NCBI RefSeq assembly: GCF_001307765.1
Contig: NZ_LKBA01000025.1
Location: 62,001 to 126,000, forward strand
Direction of reading: 5' to 3'
Origin: Aliiroseovarius crassostreae
GTDB lineage: Bacteria; Pseudomonadota; Alphaproteobacteria; Rhodobacterales; Rhodobacteraceae
Length of the DNA: 64,000 bases
Both the position numbers and the translations under genes were made by a program. Numbering within the stretch: the stretch's first letter is position 1; each line of letters begins with the position of its first letter. The notes under the pieces were generated by a model. That model worked only from the letters and a program-made list of their open reading frames with translations. It searched no databases and was not told the DNA's origin. This document shows positions 36,632-45,099 of this stretch, one piece after another.

Positions 36632-37537
36632 ATGGAACTTGACCTCGGCCAAACTGCCGCCCCTGCTGCTGATCTGATCAAGGACGGTTCTGAAGCCACC
36701 TTCATGCAGGACGTGGTTGAGGCCTCAAAAGAGGTGCCGGTGATTGTTGATTTCTGGGCGCCCTGGTGTGGCCCATGCAAGCAGTTGGGACCGGCATTGG
36801 AAGCGGCTGTGACGGCTGCCAAGGGTCGGGTGCGGATGATCAAGATCAACGTGGATGAGAACCAGATGATCGCCGGGCAATTGCGGGTGCAGTCCATTCC
36901 GACCGTATATGCGTTCTGGCAGGGCCAGCCTGCGGATGGGTTTCAGGGTGCCCTGCCGCCGAGCGAGATTACCGCGTTTGTGAACCGGGTGGCTGATCTT
37001 GGCGGGGATGGCGGTCTTTCTGAAGCGATTGAGGCGGCGGAGGAGATGCTGGAGGCGGGCGCTGTGGAAGATGCGGCCCAGACCTTTGCGGCAATCCTTG
37101 AGGAGGATCCGAACTCGGCCGCTGCCTTTGCTGGGCTGGCGCGGGCGCAGATTGCCCTTGGCCAGTTGGATCAGGCGGAGGCGGTGTTGAATGGCGCCCC
37201 GGCTGAGATTTCATCGGCCCCAGACATCGAAGCGGTGCGGGCGCAGATTGAACTGGCCCGGCAGGCTGAGGATGCGGGGCCGGTGGCCGAGCTGCGGGCG
37301 CGGGTGGATGCCAATGAGGATGATCACCAGGCGCGGTTTGATCTGGCGGTGGCGCTGAGTGCCGCTGGAGACAGTGCCTCGGCTGTAACCGAGCTTTTGG
37401 AGCTTTTCCGTCGCGATCGTGACTGGAATGAGGGGGCGGCCAAGGCCCAGCTGTTGATGATTTTTGAAGCGCTTGCCGCGAATGATCCCGTGGCCCTGAA
37501 CGGGCGGCGCAAACTGGCGTCAATGATCTTGGTGTAA
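36632..37537 (+). CDS. ybbN: Thioredoxin-TPR chaperone-like protein (YbbN/CnoX family)
   Basis: This 301-aa protein has a thioredoxin domain with an intact WCGPC active site (Cys46 and Cys49) and a cis-proline in SIPTVYAF. About 170 residues of TPR-like helices follow (SAAAFAGLARAQIALGQLDQ and later repeats). YbbN/CnoX proteins are redox-linked holdases that work with GroEL. E. coli YbbN lacks the CxxC, but alphaproteobacterial members keep it. It lies 25 bp before the LON-domain gene and is likely co-transcribed with it. Confidence 0.9.
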   Translation: MELDLGQTAAPAADLIKDGSEATFMQDVVEASKEVPVIVDFWAPWCGPCKQLGPALEAAVTAAKGRVRMIKINVDENQMIAGQLRVQSIPTVYAFWQGQPADGFQGALPPSEITAFVNRVADLGGDGGLSEAIEAAEEMLEAGAVEDAAQTFAAILEEDPNSAAAFAGLARAQIALGQLDQAEAVLNGAPAEISSAPDIEAVRAQIELARQAEDAGPVAELRARVDANEDDHQARFDLAVALSAAGDSASAVTELLELFRRDRDWNEGAAKAQLLMIFEALAANDPVALNGRRKLASMILV

Positions 37538-37562
37538 TCGCCTTCACGGGGTAGGGTAGGGT

Positions 37563-38189
37563 ATGATCACCGCTGCTGACCTGCCCGACACTGTGCCGAT
37601 CTTCCCGCTTGCGGGGGCGCTTTTGCTGCCGCGCGGTCGTCTTCCCCTGCATATTTTCGAGCCACGCTATCTGGCGATGTTTGAGGATGCGCTGAAGACG
37701 CGGGAGAGGTTGATTGGCATGGTCCAGCCGCAGGGCGAGGCGCTGCACGGGATTGGCTGTGCCGGGCGGATCACATCGTTTACCGAAACCGAAGATGGGC
37801 GTTACATGGTGACGCTGACAGGGGTGTCGCGGTTTCGTCTGATTGGGGTGCAGGACGGGTTCACCCCCTACAAATATGCGCGCGTCAATTGGACCTGTTT
37901 TGATCGCGATCTTGGCAAGCCTGAACGGGACCCCCGGATGAAGCGCCCCGCTTTTCTTGACCTGCTGGCGCGCTATTTTGCGCTGGAAGAGTTGCAATCG
38001 GACTGGGAAAGTCTGAAAGAGGCGGAAGATGAGCTTCTGATCAACGCCCTGGCCACGCTTTGCCCGTTTGGCCCCGAAGACAAACAGGCGCTTCTTGAGG
38101 CACCATCGCTGACCACCCGCCGCGAGACCCTCGAGGCGCTAATGGAAATCGCCCTGCGCAGCAGGGAAGGAGATGAGACCCTGCAATGA
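37563..38189 (+). CDS. LON peptidase N-terminal-domain protein
   Basis: This 208-aa protein carries the Lon substrate-binding (PUA-like) domain: [20 protein letters not shown] then [13 protein letters not shown]. It lacks the AAA+ and protease domains. Stand-alone copies are common in alphaproteobacteria and their role is unknown, possibly recognising misfolded proteins. It overlaps the following Trm112-like gene by ATGA and follows ybbN, a proteostasis-flavoured group. Confidence 0.9.
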   Translation: MITAADLPDTVPIFPLAGALLLPRGRLPLHIFEPRYLAMFEDALKTRERLIGMVQPQGEALHGIGCAGRITSFTETEDGRYMVTLTGVSRFRLIGVQDGFTPYKYARVNWTCFDRDLGKPERDPRMKRPAFLDLLARYFALEELQSDWESLKEAEDELLINALATLCPFGPEDKQALLEAPSLTTRRETLEALMEIALRSREGDETLQ

Positions 38190-38380
38190 CTGATCAGAAA
38201 TCCGCCCCCCAGGTTGACCGCCACATGATCGAAGCCCTGGTTTGTCCGGTCACCCAGACCACGCTGAGCTATGACGCTGAGGCGCAGGAGCTGATCTCAA
38301 AAGCCGCCAAAATCGCCTTTCCGATCCGTGACGGGATTCCGGTGATGCTGGTGGATGAGGCGCGCAAACTGGAGGGGTGA
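38186..38380 (+). CDS. Trm112/YcaR-like small zinc-ribbon-type protein
   Basis: This 64-aa protein has the family pattern [17 protein letters not shown] followed by [18 protein letters not shown]. The usual CPxC zinc site is reduced here to a single cysteine (CPVT), so metal binding is doubtful. Trm112 proteins activate methyltransferases, while bacterial versions are poorly understood. It is coupled to the LON-domain gene by a 4-bp overlap. Confidence 0.88.
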   Translation: MTDQKSAPQVDRHMIEALVCPVTQTTLSYDAEAQELISKAAKIAFPIRDGIPVMLVDEARKLEG

Positions 38381-38415
38381 GGGGTGTTTTTATTCGGTGA
38401 AAGTGGCATTGTATT

Positions 38416-39510
38416 ATGTTTATTTTTCCGCCTTTCCCTCAATTATTCCTAAAATACCGGACCTCAAAGCAAACGGACAGGTGTCTGCTTGACATCGGTC
38501 CCGGTGATCTTATCGGCCCGCGCAATGATCGCGACAAAGAACATGTGCGTCTTTATCGCCGTCTGTCGCGGTTGATAAATAATGGCGGGTTGGGCAGGCT
38601 GGGTCCTTCGGATCCGTTTGTTTTGGAATTGCAACGTTTTCACAAGGCGAAAAGCAACGATCCGCAGTCCTGCGATACCATGAGAGCTCGTGTGCGGGCA
38701 GCTAGTAAGCATGACTTGATTGGTGGTTTCATTGCCCCCATCCTGTGTGACCCGCAGTTCGGCGATGTGCCCTGTGCTGATTGTCAGGAAATACTTCAAC
38801 GCGTTGATTGGGTGGAAGAAGTAGCCCGGAAATTCCATGCGGGCACAGCCATTGCGGATGATTTCGTTCGAGTGCCGTGGGTTTCATTGGGTGCTCAGGC
38901 GATTTCGCAAAAGAACGCGCCACTTGAGCGGCGTATAGAACGTTTGGTGGCTTTGGATGTTGTTTTATACCTGTGGGTGGTTGCCCTTCTGGGGAGCCAT
39001 GGAGCTTGGAAGACTGCCAACATCAGTGGTTATATTCCTGATCATTTTGGCGATCTGGGGAAGAGATGGGTTCGGGAGTTGGAGTGTTTTGCCAAATTTA
39101 CGCGCCGCGAGGAGGCGCCGCGGATGGGGCGGCCTGCGCGGTTCAGGTTCATTGCAACCTTTCTGGTCAGCGGAGATGCTAATGGCGGGCCGATGGAAAC
39201 ACTTGCTGACGAACTCAGCGAAATTGAGCGGGGGCAGAAACGGTTGACTGCGCGGATTCTTGATCGGCATCACCTACTCCTTGAAGGGGCACTTCAGGCA
39301 TATTGCAGAAATAACCCGAAGGAAAAAATCGCCCCTGCAGCATTCGCCAACATCAGTTCCTTGATCGGTTCGGTGTTGGGCTTTCTGCAGTTTGCTCACG
39401 CGGTTGGCTTGGCGGAGATCAGGCAAGAACACCCGTCGGCGGATCTTGATACTGCGTTTGATGCGGGATTGGCCTGCTGGCCTGAACTGGTCAAATTTGC
39501 GCGGTTTTGA
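38416..39510 (+). CDS. Unrecognised 364-aa protein
   Basis: I do not recognise this family. The frame is long, starts at ATG 38416 after an A+T-rich spacer, and uses codons less G+C-biased than its neighbours, suggesting acquisition. A possible paired-cysteine segment occurs near residue 110 (LCDPQFGDVPCADCQE). Two hydrophobic stretches are present (LVALDVVLYLWVVALLGS and ISSLIGSVLGFLQFAHAVGL) and could be buried helices or membrane segments. The ribosome site is weak, and an internal start is possible. It is followed by a hairpin and a convergent micro-ORF. Confidence 0.6.
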   Translation: MFIFPPFPQLFLKYRTSKQTDRCLLDIGPGDLIGPRNDRDKEHVRLYRRLSRLINNGGLGRLGPSDPFVLELQRFHKAKSNDPQSCDTMRARVRAASKHDLIGGFIAPILCDPQFGDVPCADCQEILQRVDWVEEVARKFHAGTAIADDFVRVPWVSLGAQAISQKNAPLERRIERLVALDVVLYLWVVALLGSHGAWKTANISGYIPDHFGDLGKRWVRELECFAKFTRREEAPRMGRPARFRFIATFLVSGDANGGPMETLADELSEIERGQKRLTARILDRHHLLLEGALQAYCRNNPKEKIAPAAFANISSLIGSVLGFLQFAHAVGLAEIRQEHPSADLDTAFDAGLACWPELVKFARF

Positions 39511-39516
39511 GAAACC

Positions 39517-39542
39517 ATGGCGGCAGTTAGAGCCGCCGCCAT
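39517..39542. terminator. Hairpin between convergent genes
   Basis: ATGGCGGC (39517-39524) pairs with GCCGCCAT (39535-39542) over a 10-nt loop, between the stop of the 364-aa gene and the stop of the convergent micro-ORF. A long T/A run (39563-39567 region) lies on the micro-ORF side. It may end transcription in both directions. Confidence 0.5.
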
Positions 39543-39576
39543 AGTCGTGTACGAATTTACTTTTTTGACTTGGCAG

Positions 39577-39678
39577 TCACTTGCCCTTTGGGACTCCGTT
39601 GGAGCGCCCGCCACCGCTGGGTTTTCCTGTGGTCGACGGCCAGCCGCTGCCATTGCCTTGCCCTTTACCTTTGCCCAT
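39577..39678 (-). CDS. 33-aa glycine-rich small protein
   Basis: A strong AAGGAG site seven bases before ATG 39678 opens a 33-codon frame. It starts MGKGKGQGNGSGWPSTTGKP and ends GGGRSNGVPKGK. It is basic, very rich in Gly, Ser and Lys, has no hydrophobic segment and is probably unstructured. The clean ribosome site, and an end followed by a hairpin, argue that it is translated. The WPSTTGKPSGGGR core looks like a motif. I do not know its function. Confidence 0.6.
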   Translation of the reverse strand: MGKGKGQGNGSGWPSTTGKPSGGGRSNGVPKGK

Positions 39679-39797
39679 CTGATATCTCCTTTATGTGGGG
39701 TTGATATCGTAGGAATAGTGTCATCACAGGCTGGGATACCCGGGCAAACCGGGACAAAACGAGCAGATTTCTGCGACTTACTGCTCGTGGATACCCC

Positions 39798-41024
39798 CTA
39801 AATCTGCCGCCCCTGCAACAGTTTTGGCAGATCCCCCGTTAGCCCTGCCGCCTCGCGGATGAAACCACGGCGCAGGCCGGGGAAGGCGTTGACCACCCCC
39901 AGTCCAATGTCGCGGGTGGCGCGCAGGATTGGGTTGTCGTTTGAAAACAGTCGGTTGGTCAGCTCGGTTGCGCCCACCATCTGCATCACGTCCCAGCGCC
40001 GCCATTGCTGATACCGTTCCAGAACGTCGATCCGGCCGATATCTTCGCCGCGACGCCGCGCCAGTGCCAGCACTTCCGCCAGCGTCGCCACGTCCTTCAA
40101 CCCCGCATTCAGGCCCTGCCCGGCAATCGGGTGCATCCCATGTGCTGCGTCCCCCACCAGCGCCAGACGGTCAGACACAAACGCCTCGGCCACGGTCAGG
40201 TTCAAGGGATAGGTGAAGCGTTTCCCGGCCAGACCGATCTCCCCCAGGAACGACCCGAAGCGCGGGCGCAGCTCGTCCAGATAGCCCGCGTCATCCAGCC
40301 CCTGAATGCGCGCTGCTTCTTCATGGCTTTCGGTCCAGACGATGGAGCTTTGATTGCCCGGAAGTGGCAGGATGGCCAGCGGACCGGGGGGCATGAAAAA
40401 CTGGTGTGCCGCGCCGTTATGCGGCAGCGCGTGGTCCACGGCGCAGACCAGAGAGGTCTGACCGTAATCATGGCCCCAGCGTTTGATCCCCGCCCGTTCA
40501 CAAGTGCCCGAGCGCCGCCCGTCACAGCCCACCACAATCTGACCGGTAAGTGTTTTGCCCGACCCCAGTGTCAGCGTGACGGAGGCAGGTCCCACCTTTT
40601 GCGTCACCACAGTTTCCTGATCAATCAGGGTGATCTTGGGATGCGCTTCGACCGCGTCCAGAAAGGCGCGAGACAGAAACCGGTCCTCGACCATATAGCC
40701 CATCGGGCCTTCGTCGATCTCGGCATGGTCAAATTCCAGCACAAACGGGCCGGGGCCTTCGCCCGCGCGCCCGTCCGAGATGCGGATATCCAGAAGCGGC
40801 TGGGAATGTGCGGCCACCCTGGGCCAGACGCCAATCGCCGAAAGCAGGCGTTGAGAGGCAAGGGCCAGCGCATAGCCGCGCCCGTCGAAATCATCCGCCC
40901 CGCGCGCGCCCTTGGGCATCGCATCCACGATGGTGACGTCAAAGCCGCAATCCGCCAGCGCCAGCCCCAGCGCCGGGCCATTCAGCCCGCCACCCACGAT
41001 CAGAATATCAGCATCCAGTTTCAT
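39798..41024 (-). CDS. UbiH/COQ6-family FAD-dependent hydroxylase
   Basis: This 408-aa flavoprotein monooxygenase has ILIVGGGLNGPALGLALADC (FAD-binding GxGxxG), GCDGRRSGTCERAGI (DG motif) and LALVGDAAHGMHPIAGQGLN (GD motif). These features place it with ubiquinone ring hydroxylases. It probably hydroxylates a ubiquinone precursor, but which ring carbon is unclear since alphaproteobacterial enzymes have broad regioselectivity. It is divergent from the amidase gene. Confidence 0.92.
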   Translation of the reverse strand: MKLDADILIVGGGLNGPALGLALADCGFDVTIVDAMPKGARGADDFDGRGYALALASQRLLSAIGVWPRVAAHSQPLLDIRISDGRAGEGPGPFVLEFDHAEIDEGPMGYMVEDRFLSRAFLDAVEAHPKITLIDQETVVTQKVGPASVTLTLGSGKTLTGQIVVGCDGRRSGTCERAGIKRWGHDYGQTSLVCAVDHALPHNGAAHQFFMPPGPLAILPLPGNQSSIVWTESHEEAARIQGLDDAGYLDELRPRFGSFLGEIGLAGKRFTYPLNLTVAEAFVSDRLALVGDAAHGMHPIAGQGLNAGLKDVATLAEVLALARRRGEDIGRIDVLERYQQWRRWDVMQMVGATELTNRLFSNDNPILRATRDIGLGVVNAFPGLRRGFIREAAGLTGDLPKLLQGRQI

Positions 41025-41105
41025 GCCCCCTTTCTCGCGCGATTACGGGGGATTGTCCATGTGCGATCCTGCCGCTACCGTCCTCGCGGATATGAGGAGA
41101 ATGTC

Positions 41106-42434
41106 ATGAGCCGTGCGTGGTTGAAAATGTCTGTGGGGGATCTGGGGCGCGGTATTGGCGCGGGGCAGATCGACCCGGTGGATCTGGTCAGCAGCTATTT
41201 CGAGGCGATCCGCGCGCACCCCTTTGCCGACCGGATCTATGCCCGCCTGACCGAGGGTCGCGCGATGGCCGAGGCGAAAGCGGCCCGTCTGCGCGCCAAG
41301 TCCGGCCAGCGTCTGGGGCTGGTCGATGGCGTTCCGATCTCGTGGAAAGACCTGTTTGACACGGCGGGGGTCGCGACCGAGGCCGGGTCGGCGCTCCTGA
41401 AAAACCGCATCCCAACCGAGGATGCCGAGGTCTTGAAAAACGCCACCGCGCAGGGGCTGGTCTGCCTTGGCAAAACCCATATGAGCGAGCTGGCGTTCTC
41501 GGGCCTGGGCCTCAACCCGGTCACGGCCACCTCACCTTGCGTGAATGATCCTGACGCCGTGTCGGGCGGGTCCTCGTCCGGCGCGGCCACCTCGGTCGCC
41601 TTTGATCTGGCCCCTTGCGGGATCGGGTCGGACACCGGCGGGTCGGTGCGCATCCCGTCTGCGTGGAACGATCTGGTTGGGCTGAAAACCACCTCTGGCC
41701 GCCTGTCGCTGAAAGGCGTGGTGCCGCTGGTCAAAAGCTTCGACACGGTGGGGCCGCTTTGTCGCAATGTGGAAGACGCCGCTTTGATGCTGGCCGCGCT
41801 TGAGGGGGGCAGGCAAGCTGACCTGCGCGGGGCCACGCTTTCCGGCGCCCGGCTTATGGTCTTGGAAAACGGGCTGGACAATGCCCGCGACGCCCCGCGC
41901 GCAGGCTTTGAAAACGCAATTGGGCGGCTGCGCGACCATGGCGCCGACATCACCTGCGCCCATCTGCCCGTGGTGGAAAAGGCGCTGGCCCTGTCCGGCG
42001 TGCTGTTCACGACCGAAGCCTATGGCACCTGGAAAGACCAGATCGAAGCGCAGCCCGACCTGATATTTCCAGAAATCCGTGACCGGTTCCGCTCTGGCGG
42101 GCAGTTTTCGGGGGTGGAGTTCGTGCAGGCCTGGCAGGCGCTTGAGCAGATGCGCGCGCAGTTCCACGCGCAAACCGCAGGCTTTGACGCCGTGGTCCTG
42201 CCGACCTCAACCATCCTGCCACCCAACATGCAGCGCCTGCTGACCGACAGTGACTATTACGTCGAAGAAAACCTCTGGGCGCTCAGAAATACCCGCATCG
42301 GCAACCTGATGGGCAGCTGTGGCCTGACGCTGCCGACCGGAGTGCCGTCTACGGGGATCATGTTCCTGGGAGAGCCGATGGCGGAAGAACGTCTGTTAAG
42401 GTTGGGGGCCGCGGCGGAAAAGGCGCTGGGGTAG
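41106..42434 (+). CDS. Amidase-signature-family enzyme
   Basis: This 442-aa protein has the Ser-cisSer-Lys triad of the family. The lysine is in GVPISWKDLFDTAG (about residue 80), the glycine/serine stretch is SGGSSSGAATSVAF, and the nucleophile region is GSDTGGSVRIPSAWNDLVGL. It hydrolyses an amide, but the substrate is unknown. It is not GatA, which would be longer and lie with gatB/gatC. The start at 41106 follows GAGGAG. The very long open frame upstream is antisense of the UbiH-like gene. Confidence 0.92.
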   Translation: MSRAWLKMSVGDLGRGIGAGQIDPVDLVSSYFEAIRAHPFADRIYARLTEGRAMAEAKAARLRAKSGQRLGLVDGVPISWKDLFDTAGVATEAGSALLKNRIPTEDAEVLKNATAQGLVCLGKTHMSELAFSGLGLNPVTATSPCVNDPDAVSGGSSSGAATSVAFDLAPCGIGSDTGGSVRIPSAWNDLVGLKTTSGRLSLKGVVPLVKSFDTVGPLCRNVEDAALMLAALEGGRQADLRGATLSGARLMVLENGLDNARDAPRAGFENAIGRLRDHGADITCAHLPVVEKALALSGVLFTTEAYGTWKDQIEAQPDLIFPEIRDRFRSGGQFSGVEFVQAWQALEQMRAQFHAQTAGFDAVVLPTSTILPPNMQRLLTDSDYYVEENLWALRNTRIGNLMGSCGLTLPTGVPSTGIMFLGEPMAEERLLRLGAAAEKALG

Positions 42435-42604
42435 AAAAACTGGTTTTGAACCCAGATTGACAGAGGCTGTGCATCGTAAGGCGGCCGCTATGCCGGGGAG
42501 TGGAGTTTGCAAAGTTAGCGCTGAAGCGATATGAAGCCTTCCAGTCGTTGGGCGCGGTCGCCTAAATACCCCCACCGTTTTCAATCAAACTCCTAGGGAA
42601 TTCT

Positions 42605-43651
42605 ATGCCCTCTTACTGCAGCTTTTTGGTCTTTAGGCCAGACGAAATAGAACTTGTGCTGTCAATATGCGAGCGCGCCGACATCAAGGTCAGCGCAATC
42701 ACTGATCCTTCAGCCCGATTTCGGTTTTCAACTAGAGGAATGTCTGAGGTATCTCAGGCGAGCGCCTTGAAACTGAATTTCCTCGGTGAGCTTGGCAAAC
42801 TACTCATTTTGGAGGAGAGCGAATGCACCACAGATAATTTTATCCAGTTGGTTTGCGCTTCGAATATAGTGCTTGAAGGTTTTCCTGACAAAGGAACGTC
42901 TGCCACATGTGGATTTCCTTTGGACGATGACCCGGACGAAAGAGAGAAGCAGTTTGAAAATGTGTTTCGTTCGGTTGGATTTTTCGAACGTTTCATTTGG
43001 CGTGAAACACTACCGTCGGCTGTAGCACTTGCAGCACATGCTTGGGGGGAGAAGAAGCTGATCTATGCGATTCACAAACTTGCTCACTCCTATGAAACTG
43101 AAAGTGTTACACCTCATTCCATGCACCCGAGGTATGGACAAGCATTTGAAAAGCACACGGATGAGTTTGCATCCCACGTCAGATCTTCGATCGCCATCAA
43201 TCTTGCTTATTCGGCAATCGAAGAGCTCGGTCTTACAGTCCAGGCGAGCAGTAAAAAACGTAGGTTCTTACCCGGCGCAAATAACGAATGGAATCCAAAG
43301 GTATTGGAACCTTTTGTAGGGCGTCTGAGCAAAAGCAATATCGAACGTGATGCTACAATCGAGTGGGTCACACGTGGTGCGGCTACAGAGCTTCAGGTGT
43401 TTTCTGAGATTGGCGAGGCCTCTGAGTTTTCGGATGGAGAGAAGATTCGAGACAGCATGGTTTCACTACCTTATGCTATTCAGTTCTGTGAGTATTTGCG
43501 GAACCAGTTGACCGCACATTCCTTTAAGGAAGGAACGGAATGTCTTGGCCCATACGAGGTGTACAACTGTCAGAATGTAGCAAGATTTCTTCTTCTGAAA
43601 CGATGCGAAATGTTCAATGTCCGGACCAAGGATTTGAAAAACAGATTTTAG
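42605..43651 (+). CDS. Accessory 348-aa protein with HEPN-like R-x5-H motif
   Basis: This gene is clearly richer in A and T than its surroundings, and so is the spacer before it, which suggests horizontal acquisition. The product starts MPSYCSFLVFRPDEIELVLS. Helical segments 195-215 (SIAINLAYSAIEELGLTVQA) and 286-306 (SLPYAIQFCEYLRNQLTAHS) resemble the helices of HEPN domains. The second contains Arg299-x5-His305, the catalytic pattern of HEPN ribonucleases. A conserved-looking NEWNPKVLEPFVGRL lies between. HEPN proteins often act in toxin-antitoxin or anti-phage systems, but no partner gene is adjacent. The family call is my inference. Confidence 0.6.
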   Translation: MPSYCSFLVFRPDEIELVLSICERADIKVSAITDPSARFRFSTRGMSEVSQASALKLNFLGELGKLLILEESECTTDNFIQLVCASNIVLEGFPDKGTSATCGFPLDDDPDEREKQFENVFRSVGFFERFIWRETLPSAVALAAHAWGEKKLIYAIHKLAHSYETESVTPHSMHPRYGQAFEKHTDEFASHVRSSIAINLAYSAIEELGLTVQASSKKRRFLPGANNEWNPKVLEPFVGRLSKSNIERDATIEWVTRGAATELQVFSEIGEASEFSDGEKIRDSMVSLPYAIQFCEYLRNQLTAHSFKEGTECLGPYEVYNCQNVARFLLLKRCEMFNVRTKDLKNRF

Positions 43652-43847
43652 AGCTATCGTCCAGATCTAGGTCCGCTCCGGGCTGATAGCGGTTCTGAGA
43701 GGCTATTTTGCGCACGACCGCCCCACCTCGCGCGGCCACCTTTGTGCCAACACTCTCCCTCCCCCACTGACCAAAAAACCACACCTTCCTGCCGCAACGC
43801 GCGAAAATAATGGGGTTTTTCTGGACCGCGGCAAATTTGCGGCCTAT

Positions 43848-43856
43848 TGTGGATAA
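43848..43856 (-). promoter_or_regulatory. Perfect DnaA-box sequence
   Basis: TTATCCACA on the minus strand is identical to the consensus DnaA box. It lies in the 255-bp spacer before the aminotransferase and ftsK genes. A single box does not make an origin. It may be chance or a site for regulation by DnaA. Confidence 0.3.
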
Positions 43857-43906
43857 AAACGGGGCGACATGATCCCGATATCTGAGGCAGAAAAAAGACG
43901 TTCCAA

Positions 43907-45088
43907 ATGACGTTTCCCGAGCGGTATTCCGGCTTGCCAGCCTATGCATTCCCGCGCCTGCGCGCGCTTCTGGATCATCTCGATCCGGGGGGTGATGTGG
44001 TGCATATGACCATTGGCGAACCCAAACACGCCTTCCCCGATTGGGTGATGGGCATCATCAATGAACACGCCCATGAATTTGGGCGCTACCCGACCAATGA
44101 GGGCACGCCCGAGCTGCTTTCGGCGATCTCGGGGTTTTTGAAACGTCGGTATGGCGTGGACATGCCCGAGGCGCAGATCATGGCGCTCAACGGCACCCGC
44201 GAAGGGTTGCACAACGCGCTTCTGGCGCTCTGCCCCGAGGAAACCTCGCGCGGGCAGCAGCCGATTGTGCTGACGCCGAACCCGTTTTATCAGGTCTATG
44301 CCGTGGCCGCGCGCAGCGTCGGGGCAGAGCCGATGTTCGTGCATGCCACCGCGGCCACCGGCCATCTGCCGGATTACACCAGCCTGCCACCCGAGGTGCT
44401 GAACCGGGTCGAAGTGGCCTATATCTGTTCGCCCGCCAACCCGCAGGGCGCGGTGGCGGATCGCGATTACTGGGCCAATCTGATCCAGCTGGCGGAGAAG
44501 TTCGATTTCAAGATTTTCGCGGATGAATGTTATTCCGAGATCTACCGTGACACACCGCCCGCCGGTGCCATGGCTGTGGCGCAGGAAGGGGGGGCGGATC
44601 CTGAAAGGGTGACGATTTTCCATTCCCTTTCAAAGCGTTCCAACCTGCCGGGGCTGCGTTCGGGTTTTGTCGCCTCCGGGCCGGAAAGCATCGTGCGGAT
44701 GCGTCGCCTGCGCAATTATGCGGGCGCTCCGATCCCGTTGCCGCTGCAGCGCGTGTCGGAACGGGCATGGTCTGATGACGTGCATGTGGCCGAGAATCGC
44801 GCGCTGTATCAGGAGAAATATACCATCGCGGATGAGGTGTTTTCCGGTGTGCCCGGATACATGTCGCCCGAGGCGGGGTTCTTCCTCTGGCTGCCGGTCG
44901 AGGATGGAGAGGCGGCGGCCGTGAAGCTTTGGCAAGAGACCGGCGTGCGGGTCCTCCCCGGCGCTTACCTGTCGCGCGAAGTGGACGGGTTCAACCCCGG
45001 CAAAGGGTATATCCGGGCCGCGATGGTGGCCCCAAAAGAAGAAATGCGGCGCGGGCTGATCCAGCTTCGTGACTGTCTCTATACGTGA
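43907..45088 (+). CDS. Class I/II PLP aminotransferase (DapC-like)
   Basis: This 393-aa fold-type I aminotransferase has [27 protein letters not shown], and the PLP lysine in [18 protein letters not shown]. It ends [18 protein letters not shown]. The sequence fits the group containing N-succinyldiaminopimelate aminotransferase (DapC), which makes a lysine and peptidoglycan precursor. Other substrates are possible. It lies immediately before ftsK, sharing GTGA, and so may be co-transcribed with it. Confidence 0.88.
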   Translation: MTFPERYSGLPAYAFPRLRALLDHLDPGGDVVHMTIGEPKHAFPDWVMGIINEHAHEFGRYPTNEGTPELLSAISGFLKRRYGVDMPEAQIMALNGTREGLHNALLALCPEETSRGQQPIVLTPNPFYQVYAVAARSVGAEPMFVHATAATGHLPDYTSLPPEVLNRVEVAYICSPANPQGAVADRDYWANLIQLAEKFDFKIFADECYSEIYRDTPPAGAMAVAQEGGADPERVTIFHSLSKRSNLPGLRSGFVASGPESIVRMRRLRNYAGAPIPLPLQRVSERAWSDDVHVAENRALYQEKYTIADEVFSGVPGYMSPEAGFFLWLPVEDGEAAAVKLWQETGVRVLPGAYLSREVDGFNPGKGYIRAAMVAPKEEMRRGLIQLRDCLYT

Positions 45089-45099
45089 GGTTTGGCGAA

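Noticed and set aside
40005-41105. A 367-codon N-terminal extension of the amidase
   Set aside because: It is antisense to the UbiH-like gene. The amidase family start and GAGGAG site are at 41106.
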